This document shows positions 33,113 through 46,149 of a stretch of 64,000 nucleotides of DNA, piece after piece (within the stretch, counting starts at the first letter, position 1; each line of letters starts with the position of its first letter). The translations under genes and the position numbers were made by a program. The notes beneath the pieces are model-generated. The model saw only the letters and a list, made by a program, of their open reading frames with translations. It did no database searches and was not told the origin of the DNA. The DNA comes from Nemania diffusa (lineage: Eukaryota > Ascomycota > Sordariomycetes > Xylariales > Xylariaceae), in assembly GCA_038501195.1 (NCBI GenBank), contig JBBPUQ010000011.1, positions 620,001 through 684,000 on the forward strand, given 5' to 3'.

Positions 33113-36093
33113 GACGCGAAAGTGTCAATAAGACGCTAGTATTTAATCCTGGTAATGCACCAAACTTTGGTATTCGCAACGCCGCGCAGCACTACGCCAG
33201 CTTCCACGATACCACGGCTGTCTATGAAGACTATTCGTGATGATCTAGAATGCTGGTGACAATCGGTGACAGAGGTACTCTCAAGCATCTAGAAAAGTCT
33301 GGGGGTGGGCCATCATCCTTCTTATGTATGTAGCTCTTACGGAACCCAGGCCGGCGCCAACCTCAATGGGTAAGTCCGATATCTCCAAATAGATAATCAC
33401 GGCCAAAAATGGCCGTTAAGCTAGCATTATAGAGTAATCCGGCCAATCAATCATTATGCTTTACCAAGTTATTTTCTAGATAGAGTAAGTTGGGCGCTGA
33501 ATTCTTGTGTTAAGGGTGCAGATCTGTTCAACATTATAAACACAAGACACTCACCCCGCATTACCAGGATAATTAAGATGTCTATCCGAACAACCGCACA
33601 CTCTAAGATTTTGGGATAAGTATTAATCTAGTAGTCCATATATTGCAGTAGCTTGATACGTAGGCACACTACACATGCATTATCTAAACAAGAGGTTCGC
33701 TTTCTACAAGGTGTGATTGAGTACGACCACAAGTACAAGCTATGAGTGTGTCCTGTGCACAGATAACCCTTCTTACTCCGGTGCTTCGAGATAGAACTGT
33801 ATAAAAAGATGATATGAGATGCCAAGCAGGTGAAAGAAAGATAACAGGACGCATAGTATCAGTTTTGTGCGCCAAGACATGACGCAATCTCGTATAATCC
33901 TACTCGTGACAGTTGTCATTCAGCCGCGGATAACAGGTAGGATAGACTCCGATAGTGAAGCGAACAAATCAAACTCGTCAAACTTGACTGATGGTAATTC
34001 AGTTCCTCTTACTTTACATGGATGGTCGAGTCACCTCTAACGTCTAGTTTACTATTAGTACTTGCATATATGCCTGTATATTTTCCTCGTAGTACGATAA
34101 TTAGAAAAGATGGTAAATCTACTATGGCTGACAAAGGGAAAATTAAGCTACGGAAGACTTATTCTTTTACTACATAATTAATAGTATGAAGCTCTCTCTT
34201 GAGCATGTTTCGGATACTCGTGAGATTGGAGGCCTTGAAACTTGTACTTAGCTAACACGCCCCTAAAGAAGGCAGGAAGACAATCCTCCATATGTAGATG
34301 CCGGTATTTATTAGTTTCCATATACTTCTAACAAGGTAGTAAGTAAAGGGTTTGCAACGTTCTTACATCGAGCACATGATTTACTACTATATCGCGTAGA
34401 TACACGCCTTCGAATTACTCATTATACAAACAGCCCCTTAACCCCCCCTCGGATACCCTCAGCTAGTGTCCCGGGATACCGAAAGGTGCAACAACACCAC
34501 AATATTAGAAAAGTAGTAAGTACATTACTAGCTCTCCTGAAGCAAGCATATAATTAGTAATGACTCAACGTTTGCTTTATTTCAGGTTGTGTCTAAAACT
34601 ATGAGTCAAGGAACAAACGATATGAGGTTGCTTGCCCGCTCACCGCCTTAGTCTAAGATACTGACTCATTTTAACTCAAGAAGTAGACATTTGTTTGATA
34701 GTGTTTGGTGTTTATAATTATAACAAATAACTCATTTGATCGAATATGCTCATCTCAAGTTTGTACGCGATCCCCAGCAGTATATAAATACAGACAATAT
34801 CCCCGACTCAGTTAACTTCTTTTTCACCCTATATACTATTTACTCACCTTCTATCCTCCTCCACCTTCTACCCCCCTTCACCCTTAATCTCAGCTTCTAC
34901 TTAATTAGCTCTAACAACTTCTCTTTTAACTACAACCCTTATATAATTACGGCGACGGAGGAAAAACGTCGCAGTTAATACTACTCCATTATTAACAATA
35001 TATATACATACGAGGTACGTACTAATTAATACGCGATACTTATGGATAGTAGTTTGGAATTTGATCTGACCTGACTGAAGCAGATGTCACGGACCAGAAC
35101 TACAGCAGCGAACTACAACACCGCCACAAAAACGGGAATCTCGACCGTTTGTAGTCCTTATATGTAGGACCGCGATAACTGGCCCCTGGGCACCCGACCT
35201 CCCAAGAACTGCTATCAATACACTACTTATATATATATATCCCCTCTTCATCTCCTGGCTACTTAGCTACGGGTAGCCTGCGATAGTTCCGGCAGCTGAT
35301 GGTGCCAGCGATGACTGCTTGTCATCGCCCAAGGACAGAATTTCGAACTGGAGCAGGGTCTACTCTGCTGGCTTATATAGACCAGGCCTCGGCCTGTGCT
35401 ATGGGTCTGGCCTCCTTGAGGTTTAGTACTATGACATAGACGAGCCAGGAGTCTTGTCTCTATATATAAAAATCCTTAACAAACACCCCTGCTACATCTC
35501 CATCTCGATACTGGACAATACAACACCTCCTCAAAAAGAGGAGGAAAAAAAAGGCCTTTGCAGACTTCTCCAGGGCACCAACGGCACCACCTCCCCGTAG
35601 AGAGACGCGTATAGACGCCCCTCAAGAACCACACAAACGCCCAGGAAAAGATATACCTATCATCCCCCGCCGCGGGTCCAAAAAAGCGGAATCCGACGGG
35701 CGACAGCGGGCGTGGCTCGCCGCTAGCGAGCGCCGAAACCCGCCGTTTCAAAGGCTGAGAATCTCTCGGCTTGGCCAAAACAGCATCAAGCAAATGAGGG
35801 AATTGCGAGCGGGTGCGGGGATGGGGACTACTAAGATCTGGGGAGACGTGGGTAGCGAGGGAGGGACGGGATGAGTGAAGACGGGGACCTACACCTGCAA
35901 GCAGGACAAGTCTGACATAAGGATGCTATGGATGAGCGCAATGGGTACGGTAAAAGGTAGTAGATTAGGTACCTAGTCGCTCCTGAGAGTAAAACATCAA
36001 TATCACATATAAAATCAAACCAAACCAAACCACGTAATGTACCTAATGCAGGCTGGTAAGCAAGCACGCCGTAAGCAATATAGTGTCAAAGTA
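33113..36093. other. Gene-poor region next to the AT block
   Basis: P450 promoter at about 33113-33300. No intact gene beyond. An LTR-like relic occupies 35095-35481, followed by a short GC-rich patch (35500-35830) that may be retroelement interior. An open frame at 35476-35793 (minus) reads into the LTR-like relic and is not called. Confidence 0.4.
35095..35481. repeat. LTR-like relic, copy C (longest)
   Basis: Begins TGTCACGGACCAG and could end ..ATCCTTAACA, giving a TG..CA-bounded ~387-bp unit. Parts match copies near 26278-26415 and 28535-28615. No target-site duplication is obvious and no partner LTR lies in the window, so it may be a solo LTR. The boundaries are provisional. Confidence 0.5.
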
Positions 36094-36377
36094 CGTGAGT
36101 GTTAAAACGAAGTATGTAACACACACTACGCACTCTAAAGGACTAACCACAGTTATATAGATCACTTCTAAAGATTTGAAGCTTAAAAAAATAGTAAATA
36201 AATAATACAAATGTATATTCGGGTGTAGCGGACCCCCGAAAAAAACTACGTAAAAAGTGTATTAACTATTTTTAATTAGTATAAACTAACTATTTTAAAT
36301 AAAAAAAAAAAAAAACTAAGTTTTAATAACTTAATTAATTTAACTTTTATGTAATTAAGTTATTTATATTGTTTTAA
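36094..36377. repeat. Left boundary repeat of the AT block
   Basis: About 280 bp (from TGTTAAAACG) that recur in the same orientation at about 55330-55607. Shared landmarks in order: CACTCTAAAGG/ATACTCTAAAAA, GAAGCTTAAAAAAATA, TATATTCGGGTGTAGC, ACTATTTTTAATTAGTAT, CTAACTATTTTAAATAAAAA. Differences are nearly all C/T or G/A. The outer (left) part keeps its G and C; the inner part is heavily AT. Confidence 0.75.
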
Positions 36378-39300
36378 TTTTTTTTAGTTAAAATGTAGCT
36401 GCTTTTAGTATATTTTTAATTTAAAACAAATTAAAATAAAAATAAACGTAATATAAATTTTTTAGTAAATTAAAAATATAGTAGTAAATATAGAAATTAA
36501 TGTATAAATTAACTTAATTTTTTTAATTTTAAAGCTTAATTTAATAAACTTGCTTTTTTAATTTGTTTAGTTTAATAAGCAGTTTAGTTTTATGTTGCTA
36601 TTTTTACTTTTTAATTTCGCAAAAAACTTTATTAGCTTTTTTAATAGCTTATATATTAATTTTATATTAGTTTTAATTTTGCTATTTTATAAGTGTAATA
36701 AATTAAAGTTGTTTTGTTAAATCGATTTATTTTTTCTGTAGCTAATAATACAAGCTTTTAATATTTTTTAAAGTTAGATTTTTTGTTTTTTTAATATTAA
36801 AGTTATTACTAAAATAATTTATAGCTATAATACGATTATATTTAATATTAGCTTTATATTTAAATATATTGTACTTAAATAGTAGTAGTTTATAATAGCT
36901 AAATCGAAAAAAAAAAAAAAACTAGCTAGTAAATATAACCGATTAATTAAAAAGTAAAAAAAATAGTAAAAGTAGTTAAAAATAAAAGTTATATAAAGTT
37001 TTTATTAATTTAATATGTGTAAATTTATTAAAAAATATAACTTTTAAATTGTAAAAAAGTAAACTAAGTATTAAACTCAAACTACTGTTTAAAAACAAAA
37101 AATCAAATATAAATATAAAAAATATAAAAAAAACTAATTGTTATTTATTATTAAAATTTTTCAATTCGATAAAATTAAACTTTTTTTTAATTTTGTTTTT
37201 TTTAGTAGCTTTTTTAGCTGCTTGTGCTTTTTTTTTAGTTTATAAAGCAGCAAGCTGTACTTTTTAGTTCTTTTTTTAAAAAAAAAAAAAAAAATGTTCA
37301 AGTTTGTTTATAATATATATTCCAGTAGCTTTTTTTAATTTGTTATAAAGCTATTAAATTATAAAATATTTAGTTAATACTTGATTTTTTATATTTAAAA
37401 TTGTTAATTTTTTAAAGTTTGTTAATAGTACAATAATATAAAAAATGTTTATAAAACTATATTTTTAACTGCTTTGTTAATAAAAAAAAAATAAATAAAC
37501 AAAATAAATAAAAAAAAAAATGTTAAATAAATATATAAAATAAACTGTTTGTAGCTAATTTATATTAGTTTTTATAGCTGCTTTATTATATTATATTAAA
37601 TTAAAAATATATATAAACTTTGTTTAAAAGTTAATAAAAGCAATATATTAATAATTATATTTTTTAATATTAAATATTATAATTTTAAAAATAATTTGTT
37701 AAATTTATATATTTTATTTTTTAATAAAAAGTTTATTAAAATCGTTTAATTTAGCTGTATAATATAAACTATAGTATTTTTTAACTTTAACTTTAAATAA
37801 TATACTAAAGTTGTAGTAAGTTTTGTTAACAAACAACTTTATATAAGCTTAAATTTTTATATTAACTGTTCAATTATATTTTTTTATTTTTTATATAGTA
37901 GTAAGCAAATAGCACTTTTGTTAATTAATTTATTTTTTATTGTAGCTATATAAAAGTATAAAACTTTTAAAAAAAAATAATGTTTTAGTTTGAAAAAAGT
38001 ATAAAATATTTATAAAAATATATTTTTAAAAAAATTGTAGTTGTTAAAACAATTTAAATAATCGAAATTTTTTTAAATAAAACAAATTAATAAAATATAA
38101 AAAACTATTAACTTTATTTTTTTGTAGCTTTTTTATATTGTAACATTTGTTAGTTTGTAAATTTTTTATTATTATAAATATAGTTAACAAACTAGTTAAT
38201 TTTATAAAGATTTTTTTAATTTGTTTAGCTAGTTTTTAAAAAAGTTCAAAATAAGCTTTATTTTTTAAAATAATTTATTTTTTATTAATTTTGAATTGTA
38301 TTGTTTGCAAAATATATACTACAAAATTATTAACTTTTTTAATACTTACGTTTTTTTTTTTTTTTATAATGTTAGTTACTTTAAAGCAGTTTTAAAAAAG
38401 TAAAGTTAAATTTATTAAACAAATAAAACTGTAGTACTAGTTATTATTTTGTTTTAATAAAAAAAAATAAACTATATAGTTTAAAAATAAAAAGTTAAAA
38501 AAGTAAGCAGTAACATTTTTTTATTAAACGGTTTAAAAATAGCAAAATGTTTTTTTATATTTTGCAATAAAAAAAATAAATATAAAAGAATTAACAAAAA
38601 AAACAAGTTTTTATAAAATATTATAAATTATAAAGTACTAGTAAAAACTGCTATAACTAATATTGCAAATACTTTTAAAAACAATTTGCTGAGCTTTTTT
38701 TTTTATATTTGTTTTAGTAACTTTATATAAATATATATAATTTAAAAGCTTTAAAAAAATACTACTAAAAGTAAAATTATATATAAACTTTTCTATGTTA
38801 TAAAAAATAAAATGTATTATTACTATTAATTTTAACAAAATAAGCTATAATTGTATTTAGTACTTAAAAATTATATTAATTAAAAACTCAAGTTTTTTAG
38901 TTTGTTATATTATAATTTATTTATAATTGTTTAAAAAATTATAGTTTGTTATATATTTAAAATTTAAAAATAAAAATAAGCAGAAGCTATAATATTTAAT
39001 ATAACAATTAAAAGTTTTAATATAAGTATTAAATATTTAGCAATTTTTTTTAGTTTTTTTTTTAGTTAAGCTTTTATTATAATAAAAAGTTAAAAAAGCT
39101 ATTAAGTTATTTTTAGTAACTATAAATTAAATTGTACTTTTATTGTTTTTAAAGCTTAAGTATATTTTTTGCTTTAGCAATACTGCTATAATATAAATAT
39201 AAAAATAAAATAAAAAATAAAATTAAAAAATGTATTAATTTAGTAGTTGTTTATATATAGTTTTAATATTTTTATTATAAATGTAATAATAAGTAAATAA

Positions 39301-42300
39301 AAATATTAAAGTTATAAATAAATAAAAGTATAAAAATGTAAATAAAAAAAGTAAAAATAAAAAAGTTTTTTAAAAAGTAAAAATTAATATAATAAGCTTA
39401 AATAAAAAAAAAAAATAAAAATTAGCAATACATTTAAATTTAGTATTTTTATTTAATAACTTTTTTTTATAACTTTTTTAATATAAAATAAATAATAAAA
39501 AAAATATTATTTTTTTAAATTATTAAAAAACTTTATATAATTAACTAAACTTTTTAAGCATTTTTAAAAAGTTGTTTGTATTATATAAAGCTTTATAGTT
39601 TAATAAATAAATAAGCAGCTTTTTTTAAATTTTTTAAATAGTTTATAATTTTTAAATAACAATTTTATAATAGTTACTAATATTTTAGTTTATAAATTTT
39701 TTAACTTATATATAAATTACTGTTTAATTAATTATTTAATTTAACTTTTTTAAATTAAATTAAATTTTTAAAAGTAGTTATATTTGTTTATTTATTAGTA
39801 TATAAAATTTATTACTTTTATTAGTTATTTCTTTTTTTTTGTTAAAATTTTAGCTACTTTTAGCAAATTTTAACTATAATATAATATTTTTTTAGTTTAT
39901 ATTTTTTTTATTTATATAATTTTTTTTCTTAAATTAATAAATTTTTTAAGTTTTTAATAATTTTTTTTTAATACTTTTTTTTTAACAATTTTTATAACTT
40001 ATTTATATTTTTGTTATAAAATTAAAAAATATATAATATTATTATATTTGTTAAAAATTATTGCTTTTATATTTAAAGCTAATATTTTATTTTATTACTA
40101 AATTAAAAAGTTTTTAGTTTTTACTGTTTTAGTTATTAGTTTAAATTATAAAAGTTTAATAGTTTAAATATAATTAATATAGCATAGTTTATTAATAAAA
40201 AAATTTACAAAATAAAATTTTTTAATATTTAATATATTATAAATGTTTAAAAAACTTGTTAATTTTTAGCTTTTTTAGCTAATTATATTATATTATAAAT
40301 TTTAATATATTTTTAGTTTAAAATTTTATATAGTGCTATTAAAAGTTGTTATGTTTGCTAAAAAGTACATTTTAACATTTTTAAAAACTTTAGTACTTTT
40401 TAGTTTATTTTTGTAACTATTAATAAAATTTTTAATTAAAATGTTATTTTTTATATTTTTTATATTAAAGCAAATTAAACTAGTTTTTAAAGTGAATATA
40501 TTTTTAACTTTGTATATAACTATTATAAAGTTAAAAACTTTTATATTTAATAATTTGGCATTTTTAATGCAGTGTTTTGTAAATTTTGTAAATGCTGCTT
40601 TATTTGTTTTAAAATATATAATAAAACTAGTATATAGCTATTTTTTAAATATATTTTAATTTTTAGTTTTATTAATAATATTTGCAGCAATTATAAGTTT
40701 ACTGTTTAAAAAGTTTATTATATTTAATATTATAACAATTTAATAATTAATTAATTTAAAACAAACAAATAAATTACTAAGTTTAAATTATATATTTATT
40801 TTAATAATAGTACTATTAAATTTATTATTTTTTTTTTTATAGTTTATAAATTAATTTAAATATAAATTAAAAGTTTAACTAATAAAAAAAAATAGTTAAA
40901 TTAATAAAAAGCTATTTTATTTATATATATTAAAAATTTTTAGCTTTTTATATTTATAATGTTTTAAATATTTTTGTAAATATAATATACGTTAACTTTT
41001 AAATTAAAAACTTTGTTTTTTATTGCTAACGCTAAACTATTAAATTAATAAAAAGTAAACTTAATATATAAAATATAAAAAAAAAAATCGCAAAATAACT
41101 AAATGTTAGTTTTATATACTGCTAAAAAATTTATTAATTTTACTATAATAGTATTTTATATAAAATTTTTATTGCTTAAATTTTGTTTTTTTTTTTAAAT
41201 ATTTAAAAGCTTTTAATTATTTTATAGTTTAATAGTTATAGCTTTAAACTTTTTAGCTTTTAATCAAGCTATTATTTATTTAGCGCTTAGTTTTTTTTTT
41301 TTTTTATTATTTATATTTAAAGTTTTATTTAAATTATTTACTAGTTTAAAATTATTAACAACTTTTTTTGCAGTTTATATATTTTTGTATATATTTATAA
41401 GTTTTTAGTAACTTTTGTTATTTTTAACAAACTTTTTAAGCTTATTTATATAAAAAGTACTTTTAAATTTAGTATTATTTATATTTTTAAACTTATATTT
41501 ATTTCTTTTAAAAACTTTTTTAATTTAATAAAAGTTATATTATTTATAAAGTAGCTTTTTGCTATTGTTTATATTAATTTCGAGTTTTTTGTTATATAAA
41601 AATACTAGTATATTTATTTATAAGCAGTTTTTAATTTTATAAATGTTATATTAATTTTTAGCTTTTGTTTACTTTTACTTTTTTTAAATAATAATTTAAC
41701 AAATTTTGTTGATGTTTTTTTGCTAGCGCTTTAGCTAATAAATTTATATAGTAATTATATTTTTAGCACTTTTAATTTTGTTTTAGTTTAAAACTTTTTA
41801 TAAAAAAATAATATTTTTAATAAATATAATAAACAGTTTTTTATAAATTAGTTTGTATATATTGTATTTATAATATTTAATAAAAGTATAATTAAATTAA
41901 ATAATTATATTTAAATAGTTCGTTTAGTTTTTTTTAGTACTTTTTGTTAACTTTATTAAGTTTGTTTTTAAAAAAATATGTTTTTTTTTAATAAGTTTTT
42001 ATAATTGCAAATAATATATTAAACCGAAAATTAATTTGTACTTTATTTTTGTAGCAGCTTTTTTAACTTTTTTTTTAAACTTTAAGCTATTGTTATATTT
42101 TAATTTAATTAAAACATTATACTGTTTAAAAATTCTGCAGTTTAAAAATTTATAAACATTTTTAGTAGTTTAATTTTTTAAAGCTTTAGTTTTAATATAT
42201 TTTAAAAACTTATAGTAAGCTTTAATAATATACTTTTTTTTATTTTATAAAAATATTGTTTAAACATTTATAACTTAAAAAACTAAAAAATTTATAAGTA

Positions 42301-45300
42301 TATTTTAATAGTATTTTTTTTTAAACTTATTTTTTTAAAATTTTTAATATATAGTATACAACTTGATTGTTTTATAAATGTTATTATAAAGTTTTTTTTA
42401 GTAATATTGTTAAATGATTTGTTAAATAGTTTTTTTTTTTTTTTAGTATATAAAGTTATTATAACAAGCTTATATTGCTTGCTTTTAAAGCTTTTTAGTA
42501 TTTAGTATTTAGCGAAATAAATATTTTAAAATTGCTTTTTTTTACAGTTTGTTATTTTAAAAAAAGTGCTTTATAACTTACTTTTTAAAATTAGTTCTAT
42601 ATTAAGCACTAGTTATTTCTAGAAAATATTATAAACTAGTTAAAAAATAAGCTATAACAAAGCTTTATTAATTTTATTTTTTTGTAAGTTTAAATATTGC
42701 TTTATATAGTTTTACATTTTTTAATAAATAATATTTATATTACTTTATATTTTTTATATTAACTAAAGCTGTATTTATAAATTGAGCTTTTTTTTTGTTT
42801 GCTATTAAAGTTAAGCTGTAACTTTTTTAAAAGTTTTATTAATTTAACAATATAAAGTTATTAATATAAATTTATATAATATTAAGTTAAATATTAATAA
42901 AATTATTAATATTGCTTTTTTATTTGTTGTTTTTTTTGTTTAAAAGTTTTAAAAGCTTTTTTAATAAGTTATTTATTACAGTATACTTTTTTTTAACAAC
43001 ATAATATATTTTAAAATTGAACATTTTAATATAAACAATTTATTGTATTAAAGTTGTATTAAATAAAACAAAAAAGCTGTTATTAAATTGAGCTATTAAT
43101 ACTTTAGTATTAGTTTTTAAATAAAAACAAACTTTATAAAAATAATTATATAAATATTTTAGTGTTTTTATTATAATTAAATATTTTTTTTTAATAATAT
43201 TATAGTTTAGTTTTAAACTTTTTTAATATTTTAATTTATATTAAATTAGTTTAACTGCATTATTAATTAGTTAAACTAAAATAAATTTTTATTTTTTATT
43301 AAAAATATTTGTTTTAATTTATATAAAGCTGTTTTTATAATTAATTGTAATAAAAACAAAAATATTAATTAAAGTATTTTTAAAAATTTGTATAGTTTTA
43401 TATTAAACTAGTTTTTATATAAAAGCAATATTTTTTTAAGTTAATATAGTTAAAAATAAAGCAATAATTAAATAACTTTTAATTTAAATATAGTAGTATA
43501 TTATAATATTTAAAAAAAACTTTATATATAAAAAAGTAATATATTTAAGCTATTTTATAATTTTAATTATTTTAGCTTTTATTAGTTTTTAGTTATAAAT
43601 ATTATATATATAGTTTATAATTTTTATTAAAAATTAATATTACTTGCTTTTAGTATTATTAGCAATTAAATTAGTTAATTTAAAATTAAATAATATAGTA
43701 TTAATATTTTTAATATATTTTATTATAAATTACTAAATATTTAAAACAACTTTTTAATTTTTGTAATAAGTAGTAAAACTTTTAATAGTAACATTATTAA
43801 AAAAAAGTTTATATTTATAAAATAAAACATTATATAAAACTTTTAACAAAACTTTTAAAAAATAAGCAATAAAATTAATATAACTTTAAAATAAAGTAAT
43901 TATTTATAAAGTTTTTAAAAATATAAAAAAAGCAATATATATATAACTATATTTATTTAAAAATACTTAGTTATAATTAAAAAATAAATCAACAATTAAT
44001 AAAATTTTATATATAGCAAAATTTTTAGTAAATTTATTATAACTTTTAAAAAAACTAGCATTTTTTATAAAAATATTATTTAATTTAATAGTTAAATTAA
44101 TTAATTAAAACTTTTTATTTGCTTTTTTAACAACAAACTAAATATTACAGTAAAAAAAATAAAACTTTTTTAATATTTTATTTTTTAGTTATATTTTAAA
44201 CATTTTAATAACTTTTTTTTTTAATAAAATAAAAATTAAAATTTTTTTTGTTTGTTAAGCTTTATAAAAAACTGTTTTAATTATATATAAAAGTACAACT
44301 TTATTTTTAAGCTTGTTTATTTTTAAAAAGTTTTAAGCTAGTACTATTTTTTGTTTAAACAAAACTTTTAGTAATATTGCTTTTTTTAATTTTATAAGCT
44401 TTATATTTTTTAAGTTTTTTATAAACTTTTATATTTTTTTTAGTATTAATTTAGTACTTTTTGCTACTTTAGCAAATCTAAACTAAATTTAAATAAACAT
44501 TTTTAAAAATAAAAACTAAATAAACAAATTATAATTTAGAAATTTTGGTTTTTTTAGCGCTAGTATAAGTACTAATTAGTTAATACAATCGCCGCTTTTT
44601 TATAAAATACTAGAATTAATGTTTTAAAAATATATACTGTTAATATATAATTTTTAATTATATATATATTTATTCAAGCTAAATAATTTGTTTTTTTTTT
44701 AATTAATTAGCACTTTTTTTTTTAGTACTAACTTTTTCTAATTATAAAATTTTAATAATATAAATTTATTAAACAAAACATTATTTCAAAAATTTACTTT
44801 TTTTATTTTACTTTTATATATTATATTAATACTAAAAATATTATTTTTTAAAATATTAATACTATAGTTAATAAATTTACTTTATATAATTTGTAATTTT
44901 GCTATTTTAGCTTTTTGTAAAACTGTTTAAGTTGTTACTTTTATAACATTAACAAAATTTTTATTTAAAAAACTTGTTAAAACTTCTTTATTATTATTAA
45001 AACTAAAATTTTTAAAATATACAAAGTTATTAAAATTAATATTTTTTTTATATAAATTATTATTTGAAATTATATAAAGACTTTTTAGAATTAATAATAA
45101 AAAATCGAATAATATATAATTTTTTAACAATAACTGTTGTTTATTTATTTAATAAAATAATATTTTATATTTATTTATATAAAGATCTAGTTAATTTTTG
45201 CAAAAATTAATAATAAACTAATTTATAGCTTATAAAAAGTTTTTTTTACTATTTACTTAGTTCTTTAATAAACAAATAACATTTAATTTTTTAATATATT

Positions 45301-45884
45301 AATAATATTAGTAATATTAACACAGAAGTTTTTTTTTAACAAAAAAACAAAAACAAAAATATAAATACTGCTAAATTATATATTATATATATAATACTTT
45401 TTGTTATAATATAAAAATATCTATATATATATAATAAAGTTTATATTTAATAAAAGTAAAAAAGTTGCATTTTTTAATTTAATAATATATAAAGCTAAAT
45501 TAACACTTTTTTTTGTTAAATAAACTTAAGTTTTAATAACTTTTTTATAAATAATATAAAATAACTTTTTAATAAACTTTTTTTAAACTAAGTTGATTTT
45601 TTGTATTAATAATTAATATTTAATAATATATTTGTTTATTAAAATATTTAATTAAATTTTAGTATTAATAATTGCAGTAATAAGTTTGTTAATACTATTA
45701 TAACTTATAACTACTATAAATTTAAAGCAAAACTTAATAAAATTTTTAACTGTTTTTAAAAATATAAATATTAAATAAACTGTAATAACTAGTATTTTTT
45801 AAAAAAACTTTTGATTTATATATAATTAATCCAATTTTGTTATTACAACTATAATATATAAATAATTAAATTTATTAGTATTAT

Positions 45885-46149
45885 TGTTGATTTAGCTTTA
45901 TATGATCGATTGTGTACAGTAGAGCTAAAACAGAATATAATGCTATAATTATACGATGTTATTGTTGTTTTTGTATTTAAGAAAAAATCTTTGTATGTAT
46001 AACGCATATATACAAGTTGTATAAGTTTGCTAATAGTTTATTAACGTTGTATGTAACAGAGTATAGTTAACTACTTAGTAAACAAGTAGCAAATTGTACA
46101 AAAAAAATTTAAATATATATTAACTGCAACTAATACTGCTATTCCAACA
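45885..46149 (-). repeat. Left LTR of the nested element
   Basis: 265 bp, TG..CA bounded, preceded by ATTAT. It is the more AT-mutated of the pair across its right half (for example GCTAATAGTTTATTAA where the right LTR has GCTAGCGGCTCGCTAA). Confidence 0.9.

Noticed and set aside
35476..35793. 105-codon minus-strand frame
   Set aside because: It reads into the LTR-like relic, with odd Cys/Trp-rich composition and no family match.
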